A stretch of 64,000 bases of DNA, taken from assembly GCF_018613065.1 (NCBI RefSeq), contig NZ_JAGGQW010000002.1, forward strand, positions 1 to 64,000, written 5' to 3'. Source of the DNA: Bacillus sp. ISL-7. GTDB taxonomy: Bacteria; Bacillota; Bacilli; Bacillales_B; DSM-18226. How positions within the stretch are numbered: position 1 is the first letter of the stretch; every line of letters starts with the position of its first letter. The notes under the pieces were generated by a model. The model was not told the DNA's origin, made no database searches, and was given only the letters and a program-made list of their open reading frames with translations. The position numbers were made by a program, and so were the translations under genes. Positions 45,448 through 54,769 of this stretch are shown here, in pieces.

Positions 45448-46409
45448 GAAAAGAATTAATTGATGCCTTTACAACTGCAGGTGAAACCTTTTTATCAGGG
45501 CAGCATCTAGCAGAACTCATTGGCTGCTCAAGGACGGCAGTATGGAAGCATATTGAGGAATTAAGGAAGGAAGGATTTGAATTAGAAGCCGTTAGAAACA
45601 AAGGTTACCGGATTCTAAAAACTCCTGAAAAAGTGACTGCAGATGAGGTAAGGCTTGGCTTAACCACAAACTTTATAGGGAGAAATATCCATTATGTAGA
45701 AAGTGTGGAGTCTACCCAAAAGCTTGCCCATCACTTTGCTTCAGAAGATGCCCCGGAAGGCACGGTCATCATCGCAGAAGAGCAGTTGTCAGGCAGGGGT
45801 AGAATGGCCCGAAAATGGCATTCTCCAAAATATACAGGTATATGGATGAGTATGATTATACGTCCAAATATACCCCTAAGCAATGCGCCACAATTGACAT
45901 TGCTCGCAGCAGTTGCGATTGTTCAAGCCATTGAAGAAATGACAGACCTTATTCCGGAAATAAAATGGCCGAATGATATTCTTATTAACGGAAAGAAAGT
46001 AACGGGAATATTAACGGAATTACAAGCGGAGGCCGACCTTGTTCATTCAATTATCATAGGAATTGGTATAAATGTGAATCAGAAGAAAGAAGATTTCCCG
46101 TTAGAACTTCAAGAAATAGCTACTTCCCTATTTATCGAGGATGGAGAAACTGTTTCGAGAGCAGAGTTAATTAGATCTATTTTCAAACACTTTGAAAAAT
46201 TATATACGCTGTATCTAGAACAAGGATTTCTTCCAATAAAGCTTTTATGGGAGGGTTATGCCGGCAGTATCGGAAAATACATAAAAGCTAGAACCCTTAC
46301 GAATACCATTGAAGGAAAAGCACTAGGAATAACCAATGATGGAGTGCTGCAGTTAGAGGATTTGACCGGTACGATTCATCATATCTATTCTGCGGATATT
46401 GAGTTTTAA
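45432..46409 (+). CDS. birA: Biotin ligase / biotin operon repressor BirA
   Basis: Group II biotin protein ligase of 325 residues (same as B. subtilis). N-terminal winged helix-turn-helix with LIGCSRTAVWKHIEELRKEG near residues 24-43; ligase domain with the adenylate-binding loop GRGRMARKWHSP near 120-131 and KWPNDILINGKK near 180; a C-terminal SH3-like end. GTG at 45432 is chosen because it aligns exactly with the B. subtilis start and is 11 bases from AAGGAG; the GTG at 45420 is inside that site. Last gene of the ypjD-birA unit. Confidence 0.93.
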   Translation: MQSEIRKELIDAFTTAGETFLSGQHLAELIGCSRTAVWKHIEELRKEGFELEAVRNKGYRILKTPEKVTADEVRLGLTTNFIGRNIHYVESVESTQKLAHHFASEDAPEGTVIIAEEQLSGRGRMARKWHSPKYTGIWMSMIIRPNIPLSNAPQLTLLAAVAIVQAIEEMTDLIPEIKWPNDILINGKKVTGILTELQAEADLVHSIIIGIGINVNQKKEDFPLELQEIATSLFIEDGETVSRAELIRSIFKHFEKLYTLYLEQGFLPIKLLWEGYAGSIGKYIKARTLTNTIEGKALGITNDGVLQLEDLTGTIHHIYSADIEF

Positions 46410-46413
46410 AAGC

Positions 46414-46441
46414 TTGAACTTTTCGTAGAATTTGTTATAAT
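46414..46441 (+). promoter_or_regulatory. Sigma-A promoter of panBCD
   Basis: TTGAAC (46414-46419), 16 bases, TATAAT (46436-46441); begins just after the birA stop codon. Confidence 0.75.
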
Positions 46442-46447
46442 TCTATC

Positions 46448-46600
46448 CAATGGGCAGTATCCAATGAGAACTGCACCTTTACGAAACTAACAATTAATAA
46501 GGTTTCTGCCTAGATCCGTATAGCGGACCGGGACAGAGGGATGAAGCATGTTAAAAGTGTAACTGGGATCCTCTGCCTTCAGAAGGATCTTTTTATTTGC
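46448..46600 (+). promoter_or_regulatory. Structured leader of panBCD, candidate pan RNA
   Basis: The transcript from the promoter at 46441 has a leader of about 200 bases. It contains a GCAGT/ACTGC hairpin (about 46453-46472), a middle region, and then two exclusive structures: CAGAGG (46534-46539) can pair with CCTCTG (46570-46575), or the latter can join the terminator at 46567-46589. This is the layout of a transcription-attenuating leader. A conserved structure called the pan motif is known upstream of panB in B. subtilis and other Firmicutes; I infer that this is it from position, not from a covariance match. Confidence 0.6.
46567..46597 (+). terminator. Regulated terminator in the panB leader
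   Basis: GATCCT-C-TG pairs with CA-G-AGGATC across a CCTT loop (46567-46589, one bulged A) and is followed by TTTTTATTT; it lies 54 bases before panB and so must be bypassed for expression. Confidence 0.8.
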
Positions 46601-46650
46601 TCTTTTAAAATCTTTTTATCCCCTCTCCCATATAAAAGGAGGGAAAATTG

Positions 46651-47487
46651 ATGAAGCAAACAACAGATTTCTTGAAAATGAAGGAAAATAATGAAAAAAT
46701 CGTTATGTTAACCGCGTATGATTACCCTTCGGCTAAGCAGGCTGAAGAGGGCGGAGTTGACGTTATATTGGTGGGAGACTCTCTTGGGATGGTAGTCCTT
46801 GGTTATGACTCAACCATACCAGTAACGCTTGACGACATGATCCATCATACAAAAGCTGTAAAACGTGGAGCAAAAGATACCTTTATTCTCGCTGATATGC
46901 CGTTTCTAACTTATCATTTATCTGTTCGAGATACATTATTAAATGCTGCCAGACTAATACAAGAAACGGGTGCACATGCGGTTAAACTAGAAGGTGCAGA
47001 TGATGTTATTGAAAAAATTACTGCTTTAACTAGAGCCGGTATTCCTGTCTGTGCCCATTTAGGGTTAACTCCTCAATCTGTAGGTGTATTAGGTGGATAT
47101 AGAGTACAAGGGAAAGATGCCCAAGCAGCAAGGAAATTACTCCAAGATGCAAAGAAATGTGAAGAAGCCGGTGCCTTTGCTATCGTTCTTGAATGTGTAC
47201 CAAAACAACTGGCAGAGGAAGTTGCCCAAATGATTTCTATTCCAGTTATTGGTATTGGGGCCGGAGTTGCGGTCGATGGTCAAGTTCTCGTTTATCATGA
47301 TATTCTGGGCTATGGCGTTAATCGCGTACCGAAGTTCGTCAAACAATATCATGCTGTCAATCCATTTATGATTGAATCAATTCAAGCCTATGCAGCTGAC
47401 GTTAAAAATGAACGGTTTCCTGAAGAAAAACATTCTTTCACAATGAAGGAACAGGAACTGAAAGGGCTTTATGGAGGTACGAAATGA
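46651..47487 (+). CDS. panB: 3-methyl-2-oxobutanoate hydroxymethyltransferase
   Basis: First committed enzyme of pantothenate synthesis, 278 residues, forming ketopantoate from ketoisovalerate and methylene-tetrahydrofolate. Motifs: [14 protein letters not shown] near 19-32, [15 protein letters not shown] near 43-57, and [14 protein letters not shown] near 200. ATG at 46651 follows AAAGGAGGG; a TTG directly before it is less well placed. Its stop overlaps the panC start as ATGA. Confidence 0.96.
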   Translation: MKQTTDFLKMKENNEKIVMLTAYDYPSAKQAEEGGVDVILVGDSLGMVVLGYDSTIPVTLDDMIHHTKAVKRGAKDTFILADMPFLTYHLSVRDTLLNAARLIQETGAHAVKLEGADDVIEKITALTRAGIPVCAHLGLTPQSVGVLGGYRVQGKDAQAARKLLQDAKKCEEAGAFAIVLECVPKQLAEEVAQMISIPVIGIGAGVAVDGQVLVYHDILGYGVNRVPKFVKQYHAVNPFMIESIQAYAADVKNERFPEEKHSFTMKEQELKGLYGGTK

Positions 47488-48332
47488 AGGTTATCTCAAC
47501 CATTATGGAAATGCAGGCAATAATAAATAAACATAAGCTTCAAGAAAAATCGATTGGCTTTGTACCAACAATGGGATTTTTGCATGAAGGTCATTTAACA
47601 CTTTTAAATAAAGCAAGACAAGATAATGATATCGTTGTTCTAAGCATTTTTGTTAACCCATTACAATTTGGACCAAAAGAGGATTATGCTGAATACCCGC
47701 GTGATCTTGATCGTGATTGCGCCTTGGCTGAAAGTGAAATGGTCGATTTTCTTTTCCATCCATCCGTTGAGGAAATGTATCCAAACGAGCCTTCGGTTAA
47801 AGTTAACGTCCGTGATCGCACGGATGTTTTATGTGGGAAATCACGCCCAGGCCATTTTGATGGCGTCGCTACAGTAATAACAAAACTCTTTAACATTATC
47901 ATGCCAACAAGAGCTTATTTTGGAAAAAAAGATGCCCAGCAGGTGGCAGTTCTTGAAGGGTTAGTTTCTGATTTTAATATTCCTGTGGAACTTATTGCAG
48001 TCGATATCGTTCGTGAAAATGATGGACTTGCTAAGAGTTCACGGAATGTTAATCTTCTGCCCAAGGAAAGACAAGAAGCTCCTGTAATGTATCACAGCCT
48101 TCAAGCTGCAGTGGCAGCAATTAATGAAGGTGAGCGAAATCCAGCGAAATTAATTAGTATGATTAGTGAAATGATTACCAATGAATCAACGGGTACAATT
48201 GATTATGTCCAAATCTACTCCTATCCACAATTAAAGCAACTGGAAAAATTAGAGGGTACAATTATTATTGCACTGGCTGTAAAATTTACGAAGGTACGAT
48301 TAATAGACAATTACATTACGAATTTAGATTGA
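47484..48332 (+). CDS. panC: Pantoate--beta-alanine ligase
   Basis: ATP-dependent ligase of the nucleotidyltransferase fold, 282 residues. HIGH-like motif in [14 protein letters not shown] at residues 27-40, [15 protein letters not shown] near 60-74, and KMSKS-like KSSRN near 188. Couples pantoate (PanB product, reduced by PanE or IlvC elsewhere) with beta-alanine from PanD. Starts inside the panB stop with GGAGGT upstream. panD follows 29 bases after its stop. Confidence 0.96.
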   Translation: MKVISTIMEMQAIINKHKLQEKSIGFVPTMGFLHEGHLTLLNKARQDNDIVVLSIFVNPLQFGPKEDYAEYPRDLDRDCALAESEMVDFLFHPSVEEMYPNEPSVKVNVRDRTDVLCGKSRPGHFDGVATVITKLFNIIMPTRAYFGKKDAQQVAVLEGLVSDFNIPVELIAVDIVRENDGLAKSSRNVNLLPKERQEAPVMYHSLQAAVAAINEGERNPAKLISMISEMITNESTGTIDYVQIYSYPQLKQLEKLEGTIIIALAVKFTKVRLIDNYITNLD

Positions 48333-48361
48333 TAGAAAAAAGAGAACGGGGGAGGAATATA

Positions 48362-48745
48362 ATGTTTCGCAACATGATGAACGGAAAAATCCATCGAGCA
48401 ACTGTTACAGAGGCTAATCTAAATTATGTAGGCAGTATCACGATTGATGAGGACTTATTAGATGCAGTTGGAATGATTGCAAATGAAAAGGTGCAAATTG
48501 TTAACAATAACAATGGTGCGCGTCTAGAGACCTATATTATTCCTGGCGAGAGAGGTAGTGGTGTCATTTGTTTAAATGGTGCAGCTGCCCGCTTGGTTCA
48601 AAAAGGTGATATCGTTATTATCATTTCCTACGCCCTTATTGCTGAAGAAAAGGTAGCAGCACATAAACCTAAAGTAGCGATCATGGATGAAGACAATCGG
48701 ATTAAAGAACTAATCTATGCAGAACCAGCTCTAACCATCATGTAA
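48362..48745 (+). CDS. panD: Aspartate 1-decarboxylase
   Basis: Pyruvoyl enzyme producing beta-alanine, 127 residues as in B. subtilis. The self-cleavage site Gly24-Ser25 is intact in NYVGSITID, and the start [17 protein letters not shown] carries the catalytic Lys9. ATG at 48362 follows GGGGGAGGA; the frame is open to 48329 but overlaps panC. Ends with a hairpin terminator. panBCD is thus a complete operon for pantothenate. Confidence 0.96.
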   Translation: MFRNMMNGKIHRATVTEANLNYVGSITIDEDLLDAVGMIANEKVQIVNNNNGARLETYIIPGERGSGVICLNGAAARLVQKGDIVIIISYALIAEEKVAAHKPKVAIMDEDNRIKELIYAEPALTIM

Positions 48746-48774
48746 TCCCCAATTTAGGGGATTTTTCTTTTTTT
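48744..48774 (+). terminator. Terminator of panBCD
   Basis: AATCCCC/GGGGATT stem with a six-base loop followed by TTTCTTTTTTT. Confidence 0.85.
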
Positions 48775-48912
48775 ACGACTGTTTTATATAATAAATATAA
48801 AAAAGATCGTAAAGATAATGGTAGAATGGGAAGCATCCTAGTATTGTTTACTTTTTCTTTTGAAGATAATGTGATACCGTTCTAATGAACGAAGGTTTGG
48901 GGTGTTAATGAA

Positions 48913-51714
48913 ATGATAAATAAATTCGTCGTAATTGATTTGGAAACAACGGGAAACATTCCAAAAAAGGGTGACAAAATCATCCAATTTGCTGCTGTGA
49001 TCATTGAAAATGGAAAAATCACAGAAAAATTTTCGTCATTAATAAATCCGAAAAAATCCATTCCAATATTTATTGAAGAATTGACCGGCTTAAATGATGA
49101 CATGGTGAAGGATGCTCCCCTATTTTCGGAAATAGCAGAAAAGGTCACGGCTTTACTGGATGGGGCTTATTTTGTTGCACATAATGTGTTATTTGACTTG
49201 TCTTTTCTTCAGGAAGAATTAATCCAATCGGGTCAGGAAGGGTTCTTTGGCCCTGTTCTTGATACGGTGGAAATGGCAAGAATACTTTATCCGACAGCTG
49301 ATGGTTATAAGTTATCGGATTTAGCAGAGAAAGAAAATCTTAATCATGATCGCCCCCACCAAGCTGATAGTGATGCACAGGTAACTGCTGAGCTTTTCTT
49401 AATTCTTTTAAATCGTTTGACATCCTTACCTAGAGTAACGCTAAAACAGCTTGCACATCTTTCTGGCGGTCTCAAAAGTGATCTACAGCAGTTTCTTGAT
49501 GAAATACTCGTAAACAAAGATGACTCGATTGAACAATTTTCGGAGTCGTTCGAGATTTTTAAGGGGATAGCCTTAAAAAGGCTTTCTGAGCAGTCAGGAA
49601 CGAAGGATGAAGGTAAAGAATATCAATATCCTGCAAGTGAGGATGAAAAAACCGAGCTAGTAAAACAAGCCTTTGCAGCCTTTGAGAAGAGGACAGGCCA
49701 ATTTACCATGATGGATACTGTGTATCAATCCTTTCAAAATGAAAACCATACATTGATTGAAGCTGGAACCGGTGTCGGAAAATCACTTGGGTACCTGCTG
49801 CCGATTGCCTACTTTTCAAGGCAAAAGGAGCTTCCTATAGTTGTAAGCACGCATACCATTCAGTTACAAGAACAAATTCTAAAAAATGAAATCCCGATCT
49901 TAGATAAAATTTTGCCCTTTAAGCTTAACTCTGTTCTCCTAAAGGGTAGGAATCATTATATTAGTTTAGAAAAGTTTAATCAGACACTTGCAGATGATAG
50001 TGATAATTACGATACAGGGTTAACCAAAATGCAAATTCTTGTTTGGCTGATTGAAACTGAAACAGGTGATCGGGATGAGTTAAACCTATCAAGCGGCGGG
50101 CAAATATTCTGGAATAAAATTAAGAACGAACCCGCTATGTTTATGCAGAACCAGGCTTGGCAAGAAAGAGATTTTTATTTGAAGGCCAAAAGAAATGCGC
50201 AAACTGCCGATATTATTATTACCAATCACTCTTTGCTATTAAGTGATATTAAAGGAGAAGGCACAATTTTGCCCGATTTTTCTTTCGCTATCATTGATGA
50301 AGGACATCATTTTGAAAAAGTAGCAAGTCAGTTTTTTGGTCATACATTAGATTACTTATCCACTCGGCTCTTATTGGGTCAATTTGGTGTTTTAGAACAA
50401 AAACAGCTCTTTTATGAATTGGAGAAGCTAATTGCTTCTGTACCAAAGAAACCTGAGATGATGGCACCTGCAACTAAGTTAAATCAAATAAATGTTGACC
50501 TTGCTTTTGAAACAGACGAATTTTTTCAATTGATTGCAATTTTTGCAAAAGCCAAGCTTACAAATAAAAGAGGAATTAACCGTGCCAAGGTGCGCTTTTC
50601 TCTTCAAGACGAGGTAAAAGAAAAAAAGGCACTTGTACATAGTGCAGAAAGGTTTGCCTTTTTACTTAAGGATTTTCATTCAGTCATTATTGAACGACTC
50701 GAATGGATCAAAAGGGAAAGTAATTCGTTAACACGTTCCCAAGAAAATAAAATGGAAGAAATCCAAACCTTTCTAAATGATCTATCAGAATTAAGAGACA
50801 CGGTTATTCATTCCTTTATTAAAAAAACGAACGATGTAAAATGGATTGAAATAGATATTCGTTCACCGCAAAATGTTACAACCTTTATAGCTCAGCCAGC
50901 ATCTGTGGCCGACCAACTAAAGGCACAATTTTTTCAACTTAAAAAAGCGGTAGTGGTTACTTCTGCTACTTTGACTGTGAATAAATCATTTGACTATATC
51001 ATGAAAGAAATTGGACTTGATCCAGTTTCAACGATACAGTTGAACATTCCGTCGCCATTTGAATATAATCAACAGGTACAACTCTTAATACCTGAAGACT
51101 TACCAGAAATAAACACGGTATCGTTAGAAGATTATGTCATTTCTATTACTGAGCATATCATCACAATTGCAGAGGCAACAAAAGGAAGAATGCTGATTCT
51201 ATTTACCGCCTATGACATGCTAAAGAAAACCTATGAATTAATTAAAGAAAGTGGTTTTTTGCATGACTATGCAATGATTGCCCAAGGGATAACCAGTGGC
51301 AGCCGAACTAGGCTAACTAGAAATTTCCAGAGATATGATAAGGCATTATTGCTAGGGACAAGCAGTTTCTGGGAAGGGGTAGATATACCTGGTGAGGACT
51401 TATCGTGCCTTGTAATTGTTAGGCTGCCATTTAGTCCCCCTGATGAACCTTTAACAGAGGCAAAATGTCAGTTAATCGAAAAACGCGGGGGTAATGCTTT
51501 TTCTGAATACTCACTGCCAGAAGCGGTCCTAAGATTTAAACAAGGATTTGGTCGGTTAATTCGTACGGAAAATGACCGTGGAATTATTGTGGTTTTTGAT
51601 AAAAGAATTGTAACGACCAAGTATGGTAAGGCCTTTTTGAAATCAATTCCCAATGTTCCCATAAAAAAGGGGAAGATGGATGATTTAGCTGAAATTATTG
51701 ACTCTTGGTTATAA
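48913..51714 (+). CDS. dinG: DinG-family helicase with 3'-5' exonuclease domain
   Basis: Protein of 933 residues (B. subtilis DinG 931). An N-terminal DEDD exonuclease domain starts with Asp9/Glu11 in VIDLETTGN and ends near residue 165 (ADSDAQVTAE). A superfamily 2 helicase part follows: Walker A AGTGVGKS at 284-291, the DEGH box at 462-465, and motif VI-like QGFGRLIRTEND near the C terminus. The cysteines of the iron-sulfur cluster seen in E. coli DinG are not apparent, which is normal for this Gram-positive form. It acts on single-stranded nucleic acid in repair. ATG at 48913 follows GGGGTG. Confidence 0.94.
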   Translation: MINKFVVIDLETTGNIPKKGDKIIQFAAVIIENGKITEKFSSLINPKKSIPIFIEELTGLNDDMVKDAPLFSEIAEKVTALLDGAYFVAHNVLFDLSFLQEELIQSGQEGFFGPVLDTVEMARILYPTADGYKLSDLAEKENLNHDRPHQADSDAQVTAELFLILLNRLTSLPRVTLKQLAHLSGGLKSDLQQFLDEILVNKDDSIEQFSESFEIFKGIALKRLSEQSGTKDEGKEYQYPASEDEKTELVKQAFAAFEKRTGQFTMMDTVYQSFQNENHTLIEAGTGVGKSLGYLLPIAYFSRQKELPIVVSTHTIQLQEQILKNEIPILDKILPFKLNSVLLKGRNHYISLEKFNQTLADDSDNYDTGLTKMQILVWLIETETGDRDELNLSSGGQIFWNKIKNEPAMFMQNQAWQERDFYLKAKRNAQTADIIITNHSLLLSDIKGEGTILPDFSFAIIDEGHHFEKVASQFFGHTLDYLSTRLLLGQFGVLEQKQLFYELEKLIASVPKKPEMMAPATKLNQINVDLAFETDEFFQLIAIFAKAKLTNKRGINRAKVRFSLQDEVKEKKALVHSAERFAFLLKDFHSVIIERLEWIKRESNSLTRSQENKMEEIQTFLNDLSELRDTVIHSFIKKTNDVKWIEIDIRSPQNVTTFIAQPASVADQLKAQFFQLKKAVVVTSATLTVNKSFDYIMKEIGLDPVSTIQLNIPSPFEYNQQVQLLIPEDLPEINTVSLEDYVISITEHIITIAEATKGRMLILFTAYDMLKKTYELIKESGFLHDYAMIAQGITSGSRTRLTRNFQRYDKALLLGTSSFWEGVDIPGEDLSCLVIVRLPFSPPDEPLTEAKCQLIEKRGGNAFSEYSLPEAVLRFKQGFGRLIRTENDRGIIVVFDKRIVTTKYGKAFLKSIPNVPIKKGKMDDLAEIIDSWL

Positions 51715-51792
51715 TAAATCAGTCGGACCAATTGTTTAATATACTGGATAATATTTGGTAAAAAACACATCCTATATTATGGGAGGTGTATC

Positions 51793-52647
51793 ATGAGAAC
51801 CTTACTATTATTACTGTCCATATTCATTCAATCGACACTCATGGTAGAGGCATCAAAGACGACTACTGTAAATAATATTGAAAACATTGACTTAAATATT
51901 AAGGATCATGAAGTTGCTGTTACTTTTTTAGGCCTGTCTGAAGGTGATTCAACCCTTATTCAAGGCTCAAATGGTGAAAATATCTTGGTAAATGCCGGCG
52001 GGAAAGAGACGGATGCAGAATTGGAAGGATGGCTTTATCTTTATGATGTGAAGAAAATTTCGAAGCTAATTCTTACAAAGAACAATCTGGAGCTTTCAGA
52101 AAAACAAATCAATAAGCTAATAACGAAGTATAGTATTAAAGAAATTATCACAACACCGGAGTTATCTGCCCAAATAACAAACAAACTAGGCATACCAAAT
52201 AAACCTGCAGTCGTCACCTGGGGTGAGGGAACAAAAAAAACCATTCTTCCGGAGTTGACTGCAGTGGTCCAATTTGTTGGAAATGAACCCAATGAGGGCA
52301 TGGATTTGACACTGGATTTTTTTAATCACCGCATTTTCCTGATGACTTCATTTACACCACATGCGGAGGAAACCTTGATGAAGAAAAACTTGGAAAATAT
52401 TAATGTTTTTAAGATTCCTAATTGTGCAATGGAGGACTCTTTATCTGAAAAATTAATCCAGTATTTAAATCCGCAAATTTCGATTCTATTTGCACCGGAA
52501 GAAGAGGAGCATGACCCAGATATTCTTGTCGATCTCCATGAAACTTGGTCAGAAATCTATACTACCAAAAAACATGGTACCGTCACGATAAAATTCACCG
52601 ATTCAAACTATGAAGTAATAACGATCCCTGTCGAAGAGGATAACTAA
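51793..52647 (+). CDS. Secreted ComEC-like metallo-beta-lactamase fold, probably inactive
   Basis: Protein of 284 residues with a signal peptide (about 1-20). Residues 42-70 (VTFLGLSEGDSTLIQGSNGENILVNAGG) match the opening of the ComEC C-terminal metallo-beta-lactamase domain, normally FLDVGQGDS...ILIDGG. The metal-binding motif that should follow, ILTHxHxDH, is replaced by LILTKNN (93-99), so histidines and aspartate are missing. The rest keeps the fold-like pattern with few histidines. It is therefore likely a binding protein or pseudo-enzyme outside the membrane. Absent from this place in B. subtilis (dinG-ypmA). ATG at 51793 follows GGGAGGTG. Confidence 0.6.
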   Translation: MRTLLLLLSIFIQSTLMVEASKTTTVNNIENIDLNIKDHEVAVTFLGLSEGDSTLIQGSNGENILVNAGGKETDAELEGWLYLYDVKKISKLILTKNNLELSEKQINKLITKYSIKEIITTPELSAQITNKLGIPNKPAVVTWGEGTKKTILPELTAVVQFVGNEPNEGMDLTLDFFNHRIFLMTSFTPHAEETLMKKNLENINVFKIPNCAMEDSLSEKLIQYLNPQISILFAPEEEEHDPDILVDLHETWSEIYTTKKHGTVTIKFTDSNYEVITIPVEEDN

Positions 52648-52697
52648 GAAAAAATTAGAAAAATTCATATAATCACAGACCCGCTTTTTGCTTCCAC

Positions 52698-52707
52698 CTG
52701 TTATAAT
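52698..52707 (+). promoter_or_regulatory. Extended -10 promoter of ypmA-ypmB
   Basis: TGTTATAAT ending at 52707 is an extended -10 without a recognisable -35; it lies 58 bases before ypmA. Confidence 0.45.
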
Positions 52708-52764
52708 AATGGTTGAGATTTATCAATTATTGTAGAGAAATAGGCAAATATTGGAGGAAAACGG

Positions 52765-52935
52765 ATGGAAAGTAAAATTGAAGTGTTATCAACAGTAAAA
52801 ATCCAGCACAGTCCGGATTTGTATAAAATTGTTGATGCCCTTAATCGAACCTTGAAGCAAAAAGATCTTATGTTTGGATTGGCACTTGATCAAGAAGATA
52901 AAAATACAGCGATTTTTACCATTTATCGTACATAA
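52765..52935 (+). CDS. ypmA: YpmA-family small protein (DUF4264)
   Basis: Protein of 56 residues, MESKIEVLSTVKIQHSPDLYK at the start and ALNRTLKQKDLMFGLALDQEDK in the middle, which is almost identical to my recall of B. subtilis YpmA (56 residues). ATG at 52765 follows TGGAGGAAAA. No signal peptide or membrane helix. It lies directly before ypmB (14 bases) as in B. subtilis, and the two are probably cotranscribed. Function unknown. Confidence 0.88.
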   Translation: MESKIEVLSTVKIQHSPDLYKIVDALNRTLKQKDLMFGLALDQEDKNTAIFTIYRT

Positions 52936-52949
52936 AGAAGTGAGTGCTT

Positions 52950-53423
52950 ATGAAAAAGTGGATTATATTTATAGTAATATTTATAGTAGTGATTTTTGGT
53001 TTATTAATAAAAGTGTATTTCACATCTGTGGATCCTGTTAAAGCTGCAGAGAAAAAAGCGGTTGCACTAGCCAAAAAGGAAATATCTATAAAAGAAGTTG
53101 AGGATTTTCATATATATAATGGCATAGAAACTGTTAATGTCATTGAGGGAAAAAGTAATAATGGTGAAAAAATTATCGTTTGGATTCCTGAAAAAAGTAA
53201 AAAAGTTTACGTGAAAAAAGCAAAGGATGGTTTATCAAAAGAAGAAGCCATTCAGAAACTTTTACAAGAAAAAAGTCCTAAAAAGGTTATTTCAGTAAGA
53301 CTTGGCATGGAAAAAAATATCCCCTTGTGGGAAATATATTATCGTTCTAATAATAATTTAATAAATTATTACTATGTTCACTTTGAAACAGGTGAATGGC
53401 TAAAGAAAATCGAAAACCTATAG
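52950..53423 (+). CDS. ypmB: YpmB-family protein with PepSY-like domains
   Basis: Protein of 157 residues with an uncleaved N-terminal membrane helix (about 4-22) and an extracytoplasmic part with two PepSY-like repeats (roughly 33-88 and 92-155), the second ending LINYYYVHFETGEWLK. ATG at 52950 follows AAGAAGTGAG. Position between ypmA and aspB agrees with B. subtilis. Function unknown; PepSY domains are often inhibitors of peptidases in the cell envelope. Confidence 0.87.
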   Translation: MKKWIIFIVIFIVVIFGLLIKVYFTSVDPVKAAEKKAVALAKKEISIKEVEDFHIYNGIETVNVIEGKSNNGEKIIVWIPEKSKKVYVKKAKDGLSKEEAIQKLLQEKSPKKVISVRLGMEKNIPLWEIYYRSNNNLINYYYVHFETGEWLKKIENL

Positions 53424-53450
53424 ATGTAATGGAGAATGGAGGAAATATTT

Positions 53451-54653
53451 ATGGTATTGGAATTAGCAAATCGTGTGAAGGCACTTACACCTTCAACAAC
53501 ATTAGCAATTACTGCAAAAGCAAAGGAATTAAAGGAACAAGGTGAAGACGTTATCGGTTTGGGAGCAGGTGAACCTGACTTTAATACTCCACAATATATA
53601 TTAGATGCTGCGTCCCAATCTATGAAAGAAGGGCATACGAAGTATACCCCATCAGCAGGCTTACCTGCATTAAAAAAAGCAATTATTAAGAAATTTGAAG
53701 CGGACCAAGGGTTAACATATAAACTGAATGAAATCATTGTAGGAAATGGAGCTAAACACGTTCTTTATACATTATTTCAAGTCCTATTAAATGATGGGGA
53801 TGAGGTTATAATCCCTACTCCATATTGGGTCAGCTATCCAGAGCAAGTCAAATTAGCAGGCGGCGTTCCTGTGTATATCGAAGGATTAGAGCAAAATCAA
53901 TTTAAAGTAACCCCAGAGCAATTAAAGAGCGCCATTACGAAAAATACGAAAGCTGTTATAATTAATTCACCTAGCAATCCAACGGGTGTGTTGTATACAG
54001 CAGAAGAACTTTATGAGTTAGGCAAAGTTTGTCTTGAGGAAAATATTCTCATTGTTTCAGATGAAATTTATGAAAAGCTAGTTTATGGGGAAAATAAACA
54101 TGTTTCGATCGCACAACTTTCTCCAGAATTTAAAAACCAAACCATTGTAATTAATGGCGTTTCTAAATCACATTCGATGACAGGTTGGAGAATCGGGTAC
54201 GCGGCTGGAAATAAAGTAATTATTGAGGCGATGACAAACCTCGCAAGTCATAGTACATCTAATCCGACAACCACAGCCCAGTATGCAGCAATCGCTGCTT
54301 ACAATGGCTCACAGCAGCCAGTAGAAGATATGCGCCAGGCATTTGAAAAAAGATTATCAATAATTTTTGATAAACTAGTAGCGATTCCCGGTGTAACATG
54401 TGTGAAACCGCAAGGAGCATTTTACCTTTATCCAAATGTAAGAAAAGCTGCTGAATTGACAGGATATCAAAATGTTGATGCTTTTGTTGAAGCCTTGCTG
54501 GTCGATGCCAAAGTCGCTGTTATCCCAGGTTCAGGCTTTGGAACTCCTGACAATATTCGACTCTCCTATGCAACTTCTTTAGAATTATTGGAAAAAGCAG
54601 TGGAGAGAATCCACCAATTTGTTACATCCAAATCAAGCATTGTCAATAATTAA
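53451..54653 (+). CDS. aspB: Aspartate aminotransferase
   Basis: PLP-dependent class I aminotransferase of 400 residues converting oxaloacetate and glutamate to aspartate and 2-oxoglutarate. Motifs: GAGEPDFNTP near 33-42, the NSPSNPTGV segment near 170, SDEIYEKLVYG near 203, and the PLP lysine in GVSKSHSMTGWRIGYAAG near 238. ATG at 53451 follows TGGAGGAA. In B. subtilis asnS follows aspB; here a terminator and dnaD follow, so asnS has been lost or moved. Confidence 0.95.
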   Translation: MVLELANRVKALTPSTTLAITAKAKELKEQGEDVIGLGAGEPDFNTPQYILDAASQSMKEGHTKYTPSAGLPALKKAIIKKFEADQGLTYKLNEIIVGNGAKHVLYTLFQVLLNDGDEVIIPTPYWVSYPEQVKLAGGVPVYIEGLEQNQFKVTPEQLKSAITKNTKAVIINSPSNPTGVLYTAEELYELGKVCLEENILIVSDEIYEKLVYGENKHVSIAQLSPEFKNQTIVINGVSKSHSMTGWRIGYAAGNKVIIEAMTNLASHSTSNPTTTAQYAAIAAYNGSQQPVEDMRQAFEKRLSIIFDKLVAIPGVTCVKPQGAFYLYPNVRKAAELTGYQNVDAFVEALLVDAKVAVIPGSGFGTPDNIRLSYATSLELLEKAVERIHQFVTSKSSIVNN

Positions 54654-54658
54654 AAACG

Positions 54659-54692
54659 TAAAAAGTCTGCTAAGGTCTGCAGGCTTTTTGCT
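54659..54692 (+). terminator. Terminator after aspB
   Basis: AAAAAGTCTGC/GCAGGCTTTTT stem with a seven- to eight-base loop and T tail. Confidence 0.85.
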
Positions 54693-54743
54693 TTTAGTTA
54701 CCAAAGATGGATGCCTAAAACTCTTACTCGGATAATTTGTTCG

Positions 54744-54752
54744 TGGTATACT
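54744..54752 (+). promoter_or_regulatory. Extended -10 promoter of dnaD
   Basis: TGGTATACT at 54744-54752 with no strong -35; 17 bases before the dnaD start. Confidence 0.5.
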
Positions 54753-54769
54753 TAACTGGAGGTGTCCTA

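Noticed and set aside
48878..48891. Palindrome CGTTCTAATGAACG before dinG, like an SOS operator
   Set aside because: The Bacillus LexA box is GAAC-N4-GTTC; here the halves are reversed (GTTC-N4-GAAC), so it does not match.
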